NCBI RefSeq assembly: GCF_000717335.1
Contig: NZ_JNYZ01000002.1
Location: 1 to 64,000 of the forward strand
DNA: 64,000 bases
Reading direction: 5' to 3'
DNA from: Amycolatopsis jejuensis
Lineage (GTDB): Bacteria > Actinomycetota > Actinomycetes > Mycobacteriales > Pseudonocardiaceae
Part shown: positions 44,574 through 54,347 of the stretch, piece by piece
Layout of the letters: every line of letters starts with the position of its first letter
Position numbering within the stretch: the stretch's first letter is position 1
The notes under the pieces: generated by a model
The model's input: the letters and a program-made list of their open reading frames with translations, nothing else
Told to the model about the DNA's origin: nothing
Databases searched by the model: none
Made by a program: the position numbers and the translations under genes

Positions 44574-45338
44574 ATGGTTAGCAGGCTGGAAGGCAAGGTC
44601 GCGCTGGTCACCGGCGCCGCACAGGGACAGGGAGCGGCTCACGCGGATCTGCTCGCTCGGCAAGGCGCCCGCGTGATCGCGACGGACGTACTCGACGAGC
44701 AGGGGGAGGCGCTGGCCGAGCAGCTCGACGCCGAGGGGCTGCAAGTCGTCTACCGGCACCTCGACGTCGCGTCCGAAAAGGACTGGGCCGAGGTCGTCGC
44801 GGGCGTCGACCCGGCATGGGGACCGATCACCGTGCTGGTCAACAACGCGGGGGTCAGCTCCCCGGCGGCTGTCGGCGACGTGGGGATCGACGAGTGGAAC
44901 CGGGTCGTCGCGATCAACCAGACCGGGATTCTGCTCGGCATCCAGGCCGTCCTGCCGGGGATGACGGCCCAGCGGACCGGGTCCATCATCAACGTCGCCT
45001 CGTCCTGGGCCCATCGGGGCGGGACGGAAAACGGGTTCATCGCCTACGTTTCGACGAAGGCCGCGGTACTGGGCATCACCCGGAACGCCGCGATGAACCT
45101 CGGCCGGCACGGGATCCGCGTGAACTCGGTGTCGCCGGGTTACGTGCGGACGCCCCAGGTCGAGTACGCGGAGAAGACCGAGCCCGACCGGGTGGCCCGT
45201 GATGTGGCGAAGATCCCGATGCGCCGCATGGCGCGGCCCGCGGAGATCGCCAAGACCGTCGCGTTCCTCGCGTCGGACGAGTCGTCGTACACGACCGGCG
45301 TCGACCTGCTCGTCGACGGCGGCATCAACCTGACCTGA
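44574..45338 (+). CDS. Short-chain dehydrogenase/reductase
   Basis: A 254-residue classical SDR: TGAAQGQG at 13-20, NNAG at 90-93, catalytic Ser143, Tyr158 and Lys162, and TTGVDLLVDGG at the end. Asp38 (IATDV) after the second strand indicates NAD preference. ATG 44574 precedes the conserved GKVALVTG; ATG 44562 is in frame. It lies 40 bp before the OtnK-like gene, where a dehydrogenase making a 2- or 3-oxo-tetronate would be expected. Confidence 0.83.
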   Translation: MVSRLEGKVALVTGAAQGQGAAHADLLARQGARVIATDVLDEQGEALAEQLDAEGLQVVYRHLDVASEKDWAEVVAGVDPAWGPITVLVNNAGVSSPAAVGDVGIDEWNRVVAINQTGILLGIQAVLPGMTAQRTGSIINVASSWAHRGGTENGFIAYVSTKAAVLGITRNAAMNLGRHGIRVNSVSPGYVRTPQVEYAEKTEPDRVARDVAKIPMRRMARPAEIAKTVAFLASDESSYTTGVDLLVDGGINLT

Positions 45339-45378
45339 ACCCACGCCCGGCGCGGCGAACGACGATGGAGTGGTGCGC

Positions 45379-46566
45379 ATGTCTGCCGGTTGCCCACGGA
45401 GGCCGGTCGGTTTCATCGCCGACGACATCACCGGTGCCACGGACCTGGCGAGCGCGCTGTCGGCTCGCGGGCTCGACACCCGGCTCGCGTTCGGCAGCGC
45501 CGCGGTGCCGGACGACGGCGGGGATGCGATTGTCGTCGCCCTCAAGGTCCGCAGCGTGCCCGCGGCCGAGGCGCGCGCGGCGGTAGGCGAGGCGGCCGAG
45601 GCATTGCTCGCCGTCGGCGTCGAGCAGTTTTTCTCCAAGTACTGCAGCACCTTCGACTCGACGCCCGACGGCAACATCGGGCCGATCGCCGACGCGCTCG
45701 CTGACGTCACGGGCGCTCCCCGTGTCGTGCATTGCCCGGCGTACCCGGCGAACGGCCGGACTGTCTACTTTGGTCACCTGTTCGTCGGCGACGTGCTGCT
45801 CAGCGAGTCCCCGATGCGGGACCACCCCCTCAATCCGATGCGCGATTCCCGGCTGCCGCGCGTGCTCGCCGAGCAGACGCCGCGCCCGGTGGGTGCGGCG
45901 CGCATCGAGGAGATCAGCGGGGGAGTTGCGGGTGTCCATCACGTGATCGCGGACGCCGTCCGGGACTCGGACCTCGAGGCGCTGGCGAAGGCCACGGCGG
46001 GCGATCGGCTGGCCGCGGGCAGTGCGGCTTACGGTGCTGCTTTCGCCGCGGCCGCCCAGCCTGGGCCTCGACCACCGGCCCAGCGCCCGTTGCCCCCGCC
46101 CGGACCGGCCGCCATTCTCGCCGGAAGCCTTTCGCGCGCGACTCGTGAGCAGGTCCGCGCGTTCGACGGACCGACGCTGACCCTGGAGGTCGACGACCTC
46201 CTGGACGGGGACACTGCCGTACACCGCTCGCTCGAATTCGCTGGTCGGCTGTCGTCGGACCCGGTGCTGATCGCCACCGGCGCTGCTTCGACTTCGGCGG
46301 AGGTTTCGCACCGGATCGAGAGGACCATGGGCCGCATCGGGTCCGGGCTCCGCGAGCTCGGTGTCCGGCGGCTGATCGTCGCCGGGGGCGAAACGTCCGG
46401 CGCGGTGGCCGACGCCCTTGCCCTGCGGTCGGCGCGGATCGGCCCGGACATCAGCGTCGGGGTCCCGTGGATCGTCGCCGACGACGGTGACCTGGCGCTT
46501 GCCTTCAAGTCGGGCAACTTCGGTGGGCCGTCGTTCTTCCGTGATGCGCTGGAGGTGGCGGGATGA
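45379..46566 (+). CDS. otnK: Four-carbon acid sugar kinase (OtnK/DUF1537 family)
   Basis: A 395-residue kinase of the DUF1537 family: ADDITGA at 14-20, FSKYCSTFDSTPDGNIGP in the N-terminal domain and the ATP-site segment GGETSGAVADAL. Family members phosphorylate 3-oxo-tetronates, D-threonate or D-erythronate. GGAG stands about eight bases before ATG 45379. The stop overlaps the aldolase ATG (ATGA), the standard OtnK-OtnC pairing, so 3-oxo-tetronate 4-kinase is preferred. Confidence 0.83.
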   Translation: MSAGCPRRPVGFIADDITGATDLASALSARGLDTRLAFGSAAVPDDGGDAIVVALKVRSVPAAEARAAVGEAAEALLAVGVEQFFSKYCSTFDSTPDGNIGPIADALADVTGAPRVVHCPAYPANGRTVYFGHLFVGDVLLSESPMRDHPLNPMRDSRLPRVLAEQTPRPVGAARIEEISGGVAGVHHVIADAVRDSDLEALAKATAGDRLAAGSAAYGAAFAAAAQPGPRPPAQRPLPPPGPAAILAGSLSRATREQVRAFDGPTLTLEVDDLLDGDTAVHRSLEFAGRLSSDPVLIATGAASTSAEVSHRIERTMGRIGSGLRELGVRRLIVAGGETSGAVADALALRSARIGPDISVGVPWIVADDGDLALAFKSGNFGGPSFFRDALEVAG

Positions 46567-47195
46567 GTTTCGGCGATGCCGTCCGGGCGCAGCTGGTCCA
46601 GCTCGGCGCCGCGCTGTACGACCGCGGCTTGACCCCGGGCCGGACGGGGAACCTCAGTGTCCGGACGGAGGACGAAATCATGATCACGCCGACGAACACC
46701 TGCCTCGGCCGCCTGGACCCGGACCGGCTGGCCGTGACCACTGTGGACGGCAATCATGTCGGGGGTGATCCGCCGTCGAAGGAACTCGTGCTGCACCAAG
46801 CGCTTTACCGCCGCCACCCCACCTGCACCGCAGTGGCACACGTGCATTCGACCTCCGCAGTTGCCGTGTCGTGCCTGCCGGGCCTCAGTTCCGATGACGC
46901 GCTGCCGCCGATCACGCCGTACTACGTCATGCGCGTCGGCCGGCTACCCCTGGTCGAGTACGCGCCGCCGGGCAGCGCCGAACTGTCGGAGGAGGTCTCG
47001 CGGGCGGCAGAACGGTCGCGCTCAGTGCTGATGCGCAACCACGGCTCGCTCGCCACCGCGCCGTCGCTCGAGAGTGCGGTCGATGCGGTGGAGGAGATCG
47101 AGGAGACCGCGCGGCTGTACTTGCTCTTGGATGGCCGCTCGCCCGGGTACCTGGGGGAGGAGGCCGTGGCGGAGGTGCGCCGCCGCTTTCCCTGA
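46563..47195 (+). CDS. otnC: Class II aldolase-fold decarboxylase (OtnC-like)
   Basis: A 210-residue AraD/FucA-fold enzyme with zinc ligands His93, His95 (HVHS) and His160 (RNHGSL) and catalytic Glu74 (SKE). In the tetronate pathways OtnC decarboxylates 3-oxo-tetronate 4-phosphate to dihydroxyacetone phosphate and CO2. Coupling to the kinase gene makes this the best inference. The hydroxypyruvate-isomerase-like OtnI, present in some pathway versions, is not found in the window. Confidence 0.83.
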   Translation: MSFGDAVRAQLVQLGAALYDRGLTPGRTGNLSVRTEDEIMITPTNTCLGRLDPDRLAVTTVDGNHVGGDPPSKELVLHQALYRRHPTCTAVAHVHSTSAVAVSCLPGLSSDDALPPITPYYVMRVGRLPLVEYAPPGSAELSEEVSRAAERSRSVLMRNHGSLATAPSLESAVDAVEEIEETARLYLLLDGRSPGYLGEEAVAEVRRRFP

Positions 47196-47240
47196 CCCTG
47201 CTGTAGTGCTGTTCGCCCGTCGAGAAGTTGGAGTACAACG

Positions 47241-48707
47241 ATGTCCTCTCCCGATCTTTCCACCAGAGCCACGCAAAGCGAACCTCGGCTGGGCGGCAGG
47301 ATGGGCGTGATCAGCCTGGTCTTCACCGTGATGGCCTTCAGCGCGCCGGCCGTCGCTTTCCTGGGCTTCATCCCTGTCGCTGTCGCGCTGGGCAACGGCG
47401 TCGGCACCCCGGTCGCCTTCCTCACCGGCGGGATCGTGGTGGCCCTCGTGGCCGTCGGTCTCACCACCATGGCCCGCCGGCTCCCGAACCCGGGCGGCTT
47501 CTACGCCTTCATCAGCGCCGGCCTGGGTAAAATCGTCGGCCTTGGCGCCGGTTTCGCCGCAATCATCATCTATTACGTCGCCTGCATCAGCACGTACGCA
47601 TTGGGTGGTATCGCCGCGAGGTCGATCATCACCGGCATCTTCCACGGCCCTTCAATCCCGTGGTGGGTGTTCGCCGTCGCCCTGTGGGCGATCGTCGCCG
47701 TGCTGGGCTACCTGAAGATCGATTTCTCCGCCCGGGTACTCACGGTGTTCTTGGGCCTGGAACTCCTGCTGATGATCGCGTACGACGTTTCCGTGCTTGT
47801 CCGCGGCGGCGCCGACGGCCTTTCCTTGGATTCCTTCCACCCCTCGAATATCTTGTCGGGCTCGGTAGCCATCGCCTTCATGTTCGGCGTCGGCCTATAC
47901 GGCGGCTTCGAAGCAACAGTCATCTTCCGGGACGAGGTCCGCAACCCCACCCGAACCATTCCCCGCGCGACGTACACCGTCGTAGCATTGCTGGCTCTCA
48001 TGTACGCCACAACTGCGTGGCTGTTCATCAACTCTTACGGCCCAGTCGCGGTCATGACTGCAGTAACCGCGGATCCGACTGCCGCAGCCGCCAGCAGCAT
48101 ACAGCAATACACCGGCCAATTCGCCTACACCGCGTCCACAGTTCTCCTGCTGACGAGCGCATTCGCCTCGACGCTGGCCGCGCATTCCATTGCCACGCGC
48201 TACGCTTTCAACCTCAGCGCCGACAAGATCCTGCACCACTCCCTCAGCCGGGTGCACAACACACATCTCTCCCCGCACCGCGCCTCGCTGGCCATGAGCG
48301 GTGCTACCCTGGTCGGCCTGGTGCTGGTGGTACTGGCCCAGGTCCCGGACAGCATTGTTTACGGCCGCCTGTCGGGCATTTACACGTACACCATGCTGTT
48401 GCTGCTCGCCTTGGTAGCGCTGGCGATCCTCGTGTATCTGGTCCGGAACCGAAACGCCCCCGGAGCAATCGCCAAGCCGGTCGTGGCTTGCGGCGTGGTT
48501 TTCGTGATCCTGTGTGTCGCGTTGTACCTGGCGACAGCGAACTTCGAAGTGATCACGGGCGCGACCGGGATTCTTTCGGTGATTCTGCTGCTGCTGATCT
48601 ACGGGATCGTCGCCACCGGAATGGTGATGGCGTCGATCTACCGGCGAAAGCGGCCGGAGGTGTACGCCCGGATCGGCCGGGATGATCTTGTCCCCTCGGA
48701 GGGATGA
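47241..48707 (+). CDS. APC-family amino acid/amine permease
   Basis: A 488-residue membrane protein with about 12 helices of the amino acid-polyamine-organocation family: FSAPAVAFLGFIPVAVALGNGVGTPVAFL in helices 1-2, FGVGLYGGFEATVIFRDEVRNPTRTIPRA at helix 6 and the loop after it. GGAG precedes ATG 47241. It lies 45 bp after the aldolase gene, likely in the same operon. An amine or amino-acid substrate fits the amine oxidase upstream. Confidence 0.83.
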   Translation: MSSPDLSTRATQSEPRLGGRMGVISLVFTVMAFSAPAVAFLGFIPVAVALGNGVGTPVAFLTGGIVVALVAVGLTTMARRLPNPGGFYAFISAGLGKIVGLGAGFAAIIIYYVACISTYALGGIAARSIITGIFHGPSIPWWVFAVALWAIVAVLGYLKIDFSARVLTVFLGLELLLMIAYDVSVLVRGGADGLSLDSFHPSNILSGSVAIAFMFGVGLYGGFEATVIFRDEVRNPTRTIPRATYTVVALLALMYATTAWLFINSYGPVAVMTAVTADPTAAAASSIQQYTGQFAYTASTVLLLTSAFASTLAAHSIATRYAFNLSADKILHHSLSRVHNTHLSPHRASLAMSGATLVGLVLVVLAQVPDSIVYGRLSGIYTYTMLLLLALVALAILVYLVRNRNAPGAIAKPVVACGVVFVILCVALYLATANFEVITGATGILSVILLLLIYGIVATGMVMASIYRRKRPEVYARIGRDDLVPSEG

Positions 48708-48889
48708 CTGGTGCTGTGGAGCTCGTTGCTTGACGGGTTCCACCGGTAGTATTTGCCGAGGGATCGGTGGCTTGTGCAGCGCCCCCGCCACCGGGCAACA
48801 CGAGTTCACTTTCCGGCGGAACCGATCCCGCTGTTCAGCCGGGTGAACAGGATGTGTGAGCAGTTCAGTTCGAGTCCCGGCCAGGCTTC

Positions 48890-48921
48890 ACGGGAGTGGC
48901 GTGTACGCCACTCCCGTTTTT
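48890..48921 (+). terminator. Rho-independent terminator
   Basis: A perfect 12-bp stem (left arm ACGGGAGTGGCG) with loop TGTA is followed by TTTT. It would end transcription from the SDR-otnK-otnC-permease operon. Confidence 0.85.
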
Positions 48922-49106
48922 CTTGCTCCCGCGGTAAGCGGATGGCGGCAGACCACTCACGGACGTGACGCCCTCTTCTGATCTTCTCCGAGCCCTGCCC
49001 GCCCGGCGAGACGCTCTCTGTCCGGTGGCTTTCGGGGTAGCCGCTGGGCCAGGTACATGGTGGCCGGACGTGCCCGGCCCGGCAACGTGCCGCCCCAGCG
49101 GGCGCC

Positions 49107-49137
49107 AAAAAGCCACGTCCACCTGCGTGGACGTGGC
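49107..49137 (-). terminator. Rho-independent terminator of tRNA-Pro
   Basis: On the minus strand an 11-bp perfect stem (GCCACGTCCAC and its complement, loop GCAG) is followed by TTTTT. It begins nine bases after the 3-prime end of tRNA-Pro. Confidence 0.88.
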
Positions 49138-49145
49138 CGATCCGG

Positions 49146-49219
<74 letters not shown>

Positions 49220-49225
49220 GACCCG

Positions 49226-49255
49226 GCACTCCCCGGGGAAGCCCCCGTGGAGTGC
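49226..49255 (-). promoter_or_regulatory. Hairpin in tRNA-Pro leader
   Basis: GCACTCC...GGAGTGC arms with an inner C/G stem form an imperfect hairpin six bases before the 5-prime end of the tRNA. A weak minus-strand promoter (TTGCGG, 19 bases, TAGAGT) lies upstream. It may guide 5-prime processing. Confidence 0.45.
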
Positions 49256-49407
49256 GATGTCAGTACTCTAGCGGGTCCCCCGATCCGCCCCGCAACGAGG
49301 GGCCCCTTACCTCCTGACCTGGGTAAACCCTGCGCCGTGAACTCAAACCCGGCAGAGTGCGGAGAACAGGGTGGACAGGGGCACACCGGAAAAGACCAGG
49401 GGGGCCG

Positions 49408-49971
49408 ATGGAGGACGACGCCGGCGTGATCGGGCGGTCGGTGGGGGAGCCGGAGGTGTTCGCGGTGATCTTCGACCGGCATGCGCGTCTCCTGCACCGC
49501 TACCTTGCCCGGCGGCTCGGGCGGGATCTTGCCGATGACGCGCTGGCCGAGACGTTTCTCGCGGCCTTTCGAAGGCGGGATCGGTACGACCTGGCCCGCC
49601 CGGACGCCCGGCCGTGGCTCTACGGCATCGCGACCAACGTCGTCGCCGGGTGTCGGCGGGGGGAGGTTCGTGAGTACCGGCTGTTGCGGGCGGTCGGGCC
49701 GCAGGCGGCGGCGGAGGCGCACGACGAGCACGTCGCCGCGCGGGTTTCGGCTCAGGCTCGCGGGCCGGAGCTCGGGGCGGCGCTCGCGGCGCTTGCCGAG
49801 GGGGATCGGGACGTCGTGCTGCTGACTGCCACCGAAGGGCTGTCGTACGAGGAAGTCGCCGAGGCGCTGGACATTCCGGTCGGCACTGTCCGTTCCCGGC
49901 TGAATCGCGCCCGCCGCAAGTTGCGGGCTGCGCTCGGCTCTGATTCCGAGGAGGTTTCCGTTCATGGATGA
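49408..49971 (+). CDS. ECF-type RNA polymerase sigma factor
   Basis: A 187-residue sigma-70 family protein with region 2 (FDRHARLLHRYLARRLGRDLADDALAETFLAAFRR) and region 4 (LSYEEVAEALDIPVGTVRSRLNRARRKLR). A G-rich ribosome site stands four to nine bases before ATG 49408. Its end overlaps the next gene by eight bases. The partner is a membrane protein rather than a zinc-binding anti-sigma, a common arrangement in actinomycetes with CU044_5270 proteins. Target promoters are unknown. Confidence 0.85.
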   Translation: MEDDAGVIGRSVGEPEVFAVIFDRHARLLHRYLARRLGRDLADDALAETFLAAFRRRDRYDLARPDARPWLYGIATNVVAGCRRGEVREYRLLRAVGPQAAAEAHDEHVAARVSAQARGPELGAALAALAEGDRDVVLLTATEGLSYEEVAEALDIPVGTVRSRLNRARRKLRAALGSDSEEVSVHG

Positions 49972-50917
49972 GTTGCAGATGCTCCGCGCGCGGACTGCGC
50001 ACGTGCCGCTTCCGTCGCTCGACGACCTGGCGCCGGTGCGGGAGAAGCTGCTGGTCGCGGCGCGGGAGGAACAGGGGATGGCCGCCCGGACCACCACCGC
50101 AACCCGAGCCGAAGCAACACGAACGACAGCAGCCCAAACGACAGCAGCCCAAACGACAGCAGCCCAAACGACAGCAGCCCAAACGACAGCAACCCAAACG
50201 ACAGCAAACCAAACAGGACCCAACACGGCGAAGCGAAGCACAAAGGCGCGGATCGCCGCCACAGCAGGGATCGCCGCCGCCGTCGCCGCGGCTGTCACGA
50301 TCGCCCCCCTCGGCGGCCCCCAACCCGCCGCCGCCGACCCCGTCCGGGTGCTGCACGACGCGGCCGCTGCGGCTCTCCGTGGGCCGGACCACCCGCCGAG
50401 GCCGGATCAGTTCCTCTACGTCAAAACGCAAACCCCGGACGGCACAAAGGAGGAGTGGCGGTCGGCGGACGGGGAGCACGACGGGTACGTCCGGCAGGAC
50501 GGCAAGGGGATGCCGGTGCCCGGATGCGTCGATGGGAAGTACCACCGCGCCGGCGAGAAACTGCCCGAAACCAAGCCCTGCCGGAAATCGCCCGCATACC
50601 GGACCGACCTCCCCGACACCACCGGCGCCATGTACGAGTACCTGGGCGCCGGAGCGATGGCGGACGTCGACCGGATCGTCGGGGAAACCTACGTCCGGCC
50701 GCAGACCAGGGCGGCGGTCTTCGACGCGGTGGCCAGGGTACCGGGGTTGCAGGCCGTCGAGAACACGACGGACGCGGCAGGGCGGCCAGGGGTCGGCGTG
50801 CGCTGGGAAGGGGCGACGCTGGTATTCGACCCGATGTCCCACGCCTACCTCGGCACAAACGAAGCAGCCGTGGTCGGTTACGGGATCGTCGACCGGCCCG
50901 GTCAACTCCCCGCATGA
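49964..50917 (+). CDS. CU044_5270-family membrane protein
   Basis: A 317-residue protein typically co-encoded with ECF sigma factors. The N-terminal part (MDELQMLRARTAHVPLPSLD onward) is cytoplasmic, then six repeats of TTAAQ-type pentapeptides at about residues 53-83, a hydrophobic segment at about 96-117 and an extracytoplasmic domain to the end. It presumably regulates the sigma factor as an anti-sigma-like partner; this is inferred from pairing. Its stop lies three bases from the convergent enoyl-CoA hydratase stop. Confidence 0.8.
   Translation: MDELQMLRARTAHVPLPSLDDLAPVREKLLVAAREEQGMAARTTTATRAEATRTTAAQTTAAQTTAAQTTAAQTTATQTTANQTGPNTAKRSTKARIAATAGIAAAVAAAVTIAPLGGPQPAAADPVRVLHDAAAAALRGPDHPPRPDQFLYVKTQTPDGTKEEWRSADGEHDGYVRQDGKGMPVPGCVDGKYHRAGEKLPETKPCRKSPAYRTDLPDTTGAMYEYLGAGAMADVDRIVGETYVRPQTRAAVFDAVARVPGLQAVENTTDAAGRPGVGVRWEGATLVFDPMSHAYLGTNEAAVVGYGIVDRPGQLPA
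50122..50211 (+). repeat. 15-bp minisatellite, six copies, in frame
   Basis: AACGACAGCAGCCCA is repeated six times without gaps, the last two copies with one and two changes. Being a multiple of three it encodes Thr-Thr-Ala-Ala-Gln units in the juxtamembrane linker of the CU044_5270 protein. Copy number is likely to vary between strains. Confidence 0.9.
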
Positions 50918-50920
50918 ACG

Positions 50921-51691
50921 TCAGCGGCCGGTGAACGCAGCCTTCCCAGGCCCGTCAGCCAAGAAGGACCGAACCCCGCGACGCAGATCCTCCGTCTCGT
51001 ACAACCGAGCTGCGATGCCGGTGACGGCAGCGTCCGCCGCCGCGACCCCACCGCGGGAGAAATGCGCCAGTACCTGCTTCGTCGCGGCGTGGGCCCGGGT
51101 CGGCCCGGAGGCGAGGTCGGCGGCGAATTCCCGGGCGGCGGCGGCGAAACCGTCGTCCGGGAGGACGTGGTTGACGACGTTCCACCGCTCGAGCGCGGCA
51201 GCGTCGTACAGGGCGCCGGAAAACACGAACTCCTTGGCGCGCGCAACGCCCGCCCGTGCGGCCAACCGCTGCGTACCGCCCATGGTCGGCGTCAGCCCGA
51301 CCACCTTCTCCACCAAGCCGAACTTCGCCGCCGACGCGGCCAGCAGGAGATCGCAGGCCAGGGCCAGCTCGAACGCCCACGTGAGGCACAGGCCGTGCGC
51401 GGCGAAAACGGTCGGAAACGGCAGCGCGGCAAGGCGTTCCGACACCGCGAGCATCGAATCGAACAGCACCCGGGCCTCGGCCGCCGAATCCTGCGCTTCG
51501 AACAACGCGACATCCACCCCGCCGCTCATCACCCGCCCCGAGGCGCGGATCAGCAACGCCCGCGCGGGTTCCGCTTCGAGCGAGCCGAGAGCGTCGAGCA
51601 GGGTTTCCTGCAGGGCCAAGGTGTACAGGTTCAGCGGCGGCTCGTCGATGGTGAGCACGGCGAGGCCGCCGTCGCGTTCCAACCGCGTCAC
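50921..51691 (-). CDS. Enoyl-CoA hydratase/isomerase (crotonase) family protein
   Basis: A 256-residue crotonase. The two oxyanion-hole segments (ASGRVMSGGVD and GLTPTMGGTQRL) and both candidate catalytic glutamates (FELALACD and VEKVVGL) are present. The start is GTG 51691, overlapping the PaaX-family stop by four bases. Hydration of an enoyl-CoA in fatty or aromatic acid breakdown is likely; PaaX pairing suggests an aromatic or phenylacetate-like link. Confidence 0.83.
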   Translation of the reverse strand: MTRLERDGGLAVLTIDEPPLNLYTLALQETLLDALGSLEAEPARALLIRASGRVMSGGVDVALFEAQDSAAEARVLFDSMLAVSERLAALPFPTVFAAHGLCLTWAFELALACDLLLAASAAKFGLVEKVVGLTPTMGGTQRLAARAGVARAKEFVFSGALYDAAALERWNVVNHVLPDDGFAAAAREFAADLASGPTRAHAATKQVLAHFSRGGVAAADAAVTGIAARLYETEDLRRGVRSFLADGPGKAAFTGR

Positions 51692-52590
51692 GCGCGGTCC
51701 TCCGCGGCAGTGAGCTCGTCCCAGTACGCCTGCGCAGCCGGTCGCCACTCGACATGTTTGCGGTGGAACAGTTCCGCCGCCTTCGCGCCGCTCCATCCGG
51801 CGGGCAGCAGCTCGCCGGGCAGCTGCGGGTCGAGGAACGGGAACCGCCGCCATTCGTGCACCAGTTCGGTCTGCGCGCGCAGCACCGCCTGCCCGCCTGA
51901 AGGCGCCAGACCGGTGAACCGGTCGATGAAGTCCTCGTACCGGTCGGTGAGCTCGGACAGGTCCCACGACCGCTCGACCATGCCCTCCTGGTCACCGATT
52001 TCGCCGTACGCCGAGGTGAACGACATCGCTTGTGCGTCGAGGCCGAGCTCGGCGACGATCTGCTGGGCTTCCAGCTCGCGGCTCGGGTCCGGGCTCACCC
52101 ACACGCCGGCGACCGGCGAACCGAACCCGGCCCAGGTGAGCCGCGTGCGCAGCCGGTGCCGCAGGTCGCGCTTCGCTTCCGGGACCGACACGATCAGCAT
52201 CAGCCAGCGGCCTTCCCACCCGCGTGCGTCGCGGCCGAACGCGTAGATCCGCTCGGCACCTTCGGTGAGCAGCCGCCGCCCCGGTGGGGTGAGCGACCAG
52301 CGGACCCGGCGGCCGACGCGTTCGGACACCAGCCAGCCCTCCGCCGACGACCGCGCCAGCGCCTGCCGGGCCGACTTCTCCTCGATCTCGAGCATGCCGA
52401 GCGATTCGACGAGCAGGGACGTCCACACCGGATGGTCGCGGGGCAGGACGTACTCGCCCAGCACGGTCATGAGCAGCGACCGCGCGCTCGCGTGGCTGAC
52501 CTCCCGGCGCCTGCTGACGGTGGGCCGGGGCGCGCGGGGCTCCCGCGGTTTCGCCCGGTGGCCGAGGGCGACCGGGGCGGGTTCCGCCAT
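51688..52590 (-). CDS. PaaX-family transcriptional regulator
   Basis: A 300-residue protein with the PaaX winged-helix N terminus (SLLMTVLGEYVLPRDHPVWTSLLVESLGML, then ARQALARSSAEGWLVSERVGRR) and the family C-terminal domain (DRFTGLAPSGGQAVLRAQTELVHEWRRFPFLDPQLPGELLP). I start at ATG 52590, six bases after GGAGGTGA. PaaX proteins are CoA-thioester-responsive repressors. It is co-transcribed with the crotonase gene and divergent from the ABC-F gene. Confidence 0.83.
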   Translation of the reverse strand: MAEPAPVALGHRAKPREPRAPRPTVSRRREVSHASARSLLMTVLGEYVLPRDHPVWTSLLVESLGMLEIEEKSARQALARSSAEGWLVSERVGRRVRWSLTPPGRRLLTEGAERIYAFGRDARGWEGRWLMLIVSVPEAKRDLRHRLRTRLTWAGFGSPVAGVWVSPDPSRELEAQQIVAELGLDAQAMSFTSAYGEIGDQEGMVERSWDLSELTDRYEDFIDRFTGLAPSGGQAVLRAQTELVHEWRRFPFLDPQLPGELLPAGWSGAKAAELFHRKHVEWRPAAQAYWDELTAAEDRA

Positions 52591-52682
52591 TGCTTTCACC
52601 TCCATTGGACCCGGCAACCCGCCCAGGGTACCCACTCCCCGTGACCGTCACGACACACGGCACGCGGGCAAAAGCGCGCCCC

Positions 52683-52699
52683 GTACACTCGGGCCCGAC
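52683..52699 (+). promoter_or_regulatory. -10-like box with minimal leader for ABC-F gene
   Basis: TACACT (52683-52688) ends 11 bases before ATG 52700, and no ribosome site is visible. A leaderless or near-leaderless transcript is inferred. Confidence 0.45.
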
Positions 52700-54333
<1,634 letters not shown>

Positions 54334-54337
<4 letters not shown>

Positions 54338-54347
54338 CCCGGGTCAG
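54334..54347. terminator. 14-bp palindrome at convergent gene ends
   Basis: CTGACCCGGGTCAG is perfectly symmetrical and contains the stop codons of the ABC-F gene (plus) and the formyltransferase gene (minus). It could be a minimal two-way terminator. Confidence 0.45.

Larger units (their letters stand above)
48708..49145. other. Interval with terminators but no gene
   Basis: Between the permease stop and tRNA-Pro there is no convincing reading frame. Two opposing hairpins, described separately, are the only clear elements. A TTCGAGTCCCGG word near 48870 resembles a tRNA T-loop but lacks pairing arms. Confidence 0.55.

Noticed and set aside
48850..48890. Possible tRNA fragment or attachment site with TTCGAGTCCCGG
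   Set aside because: The T-loop-like word has no complementary arms, no anticodon or acceptor stem, and no integrase gene is near.
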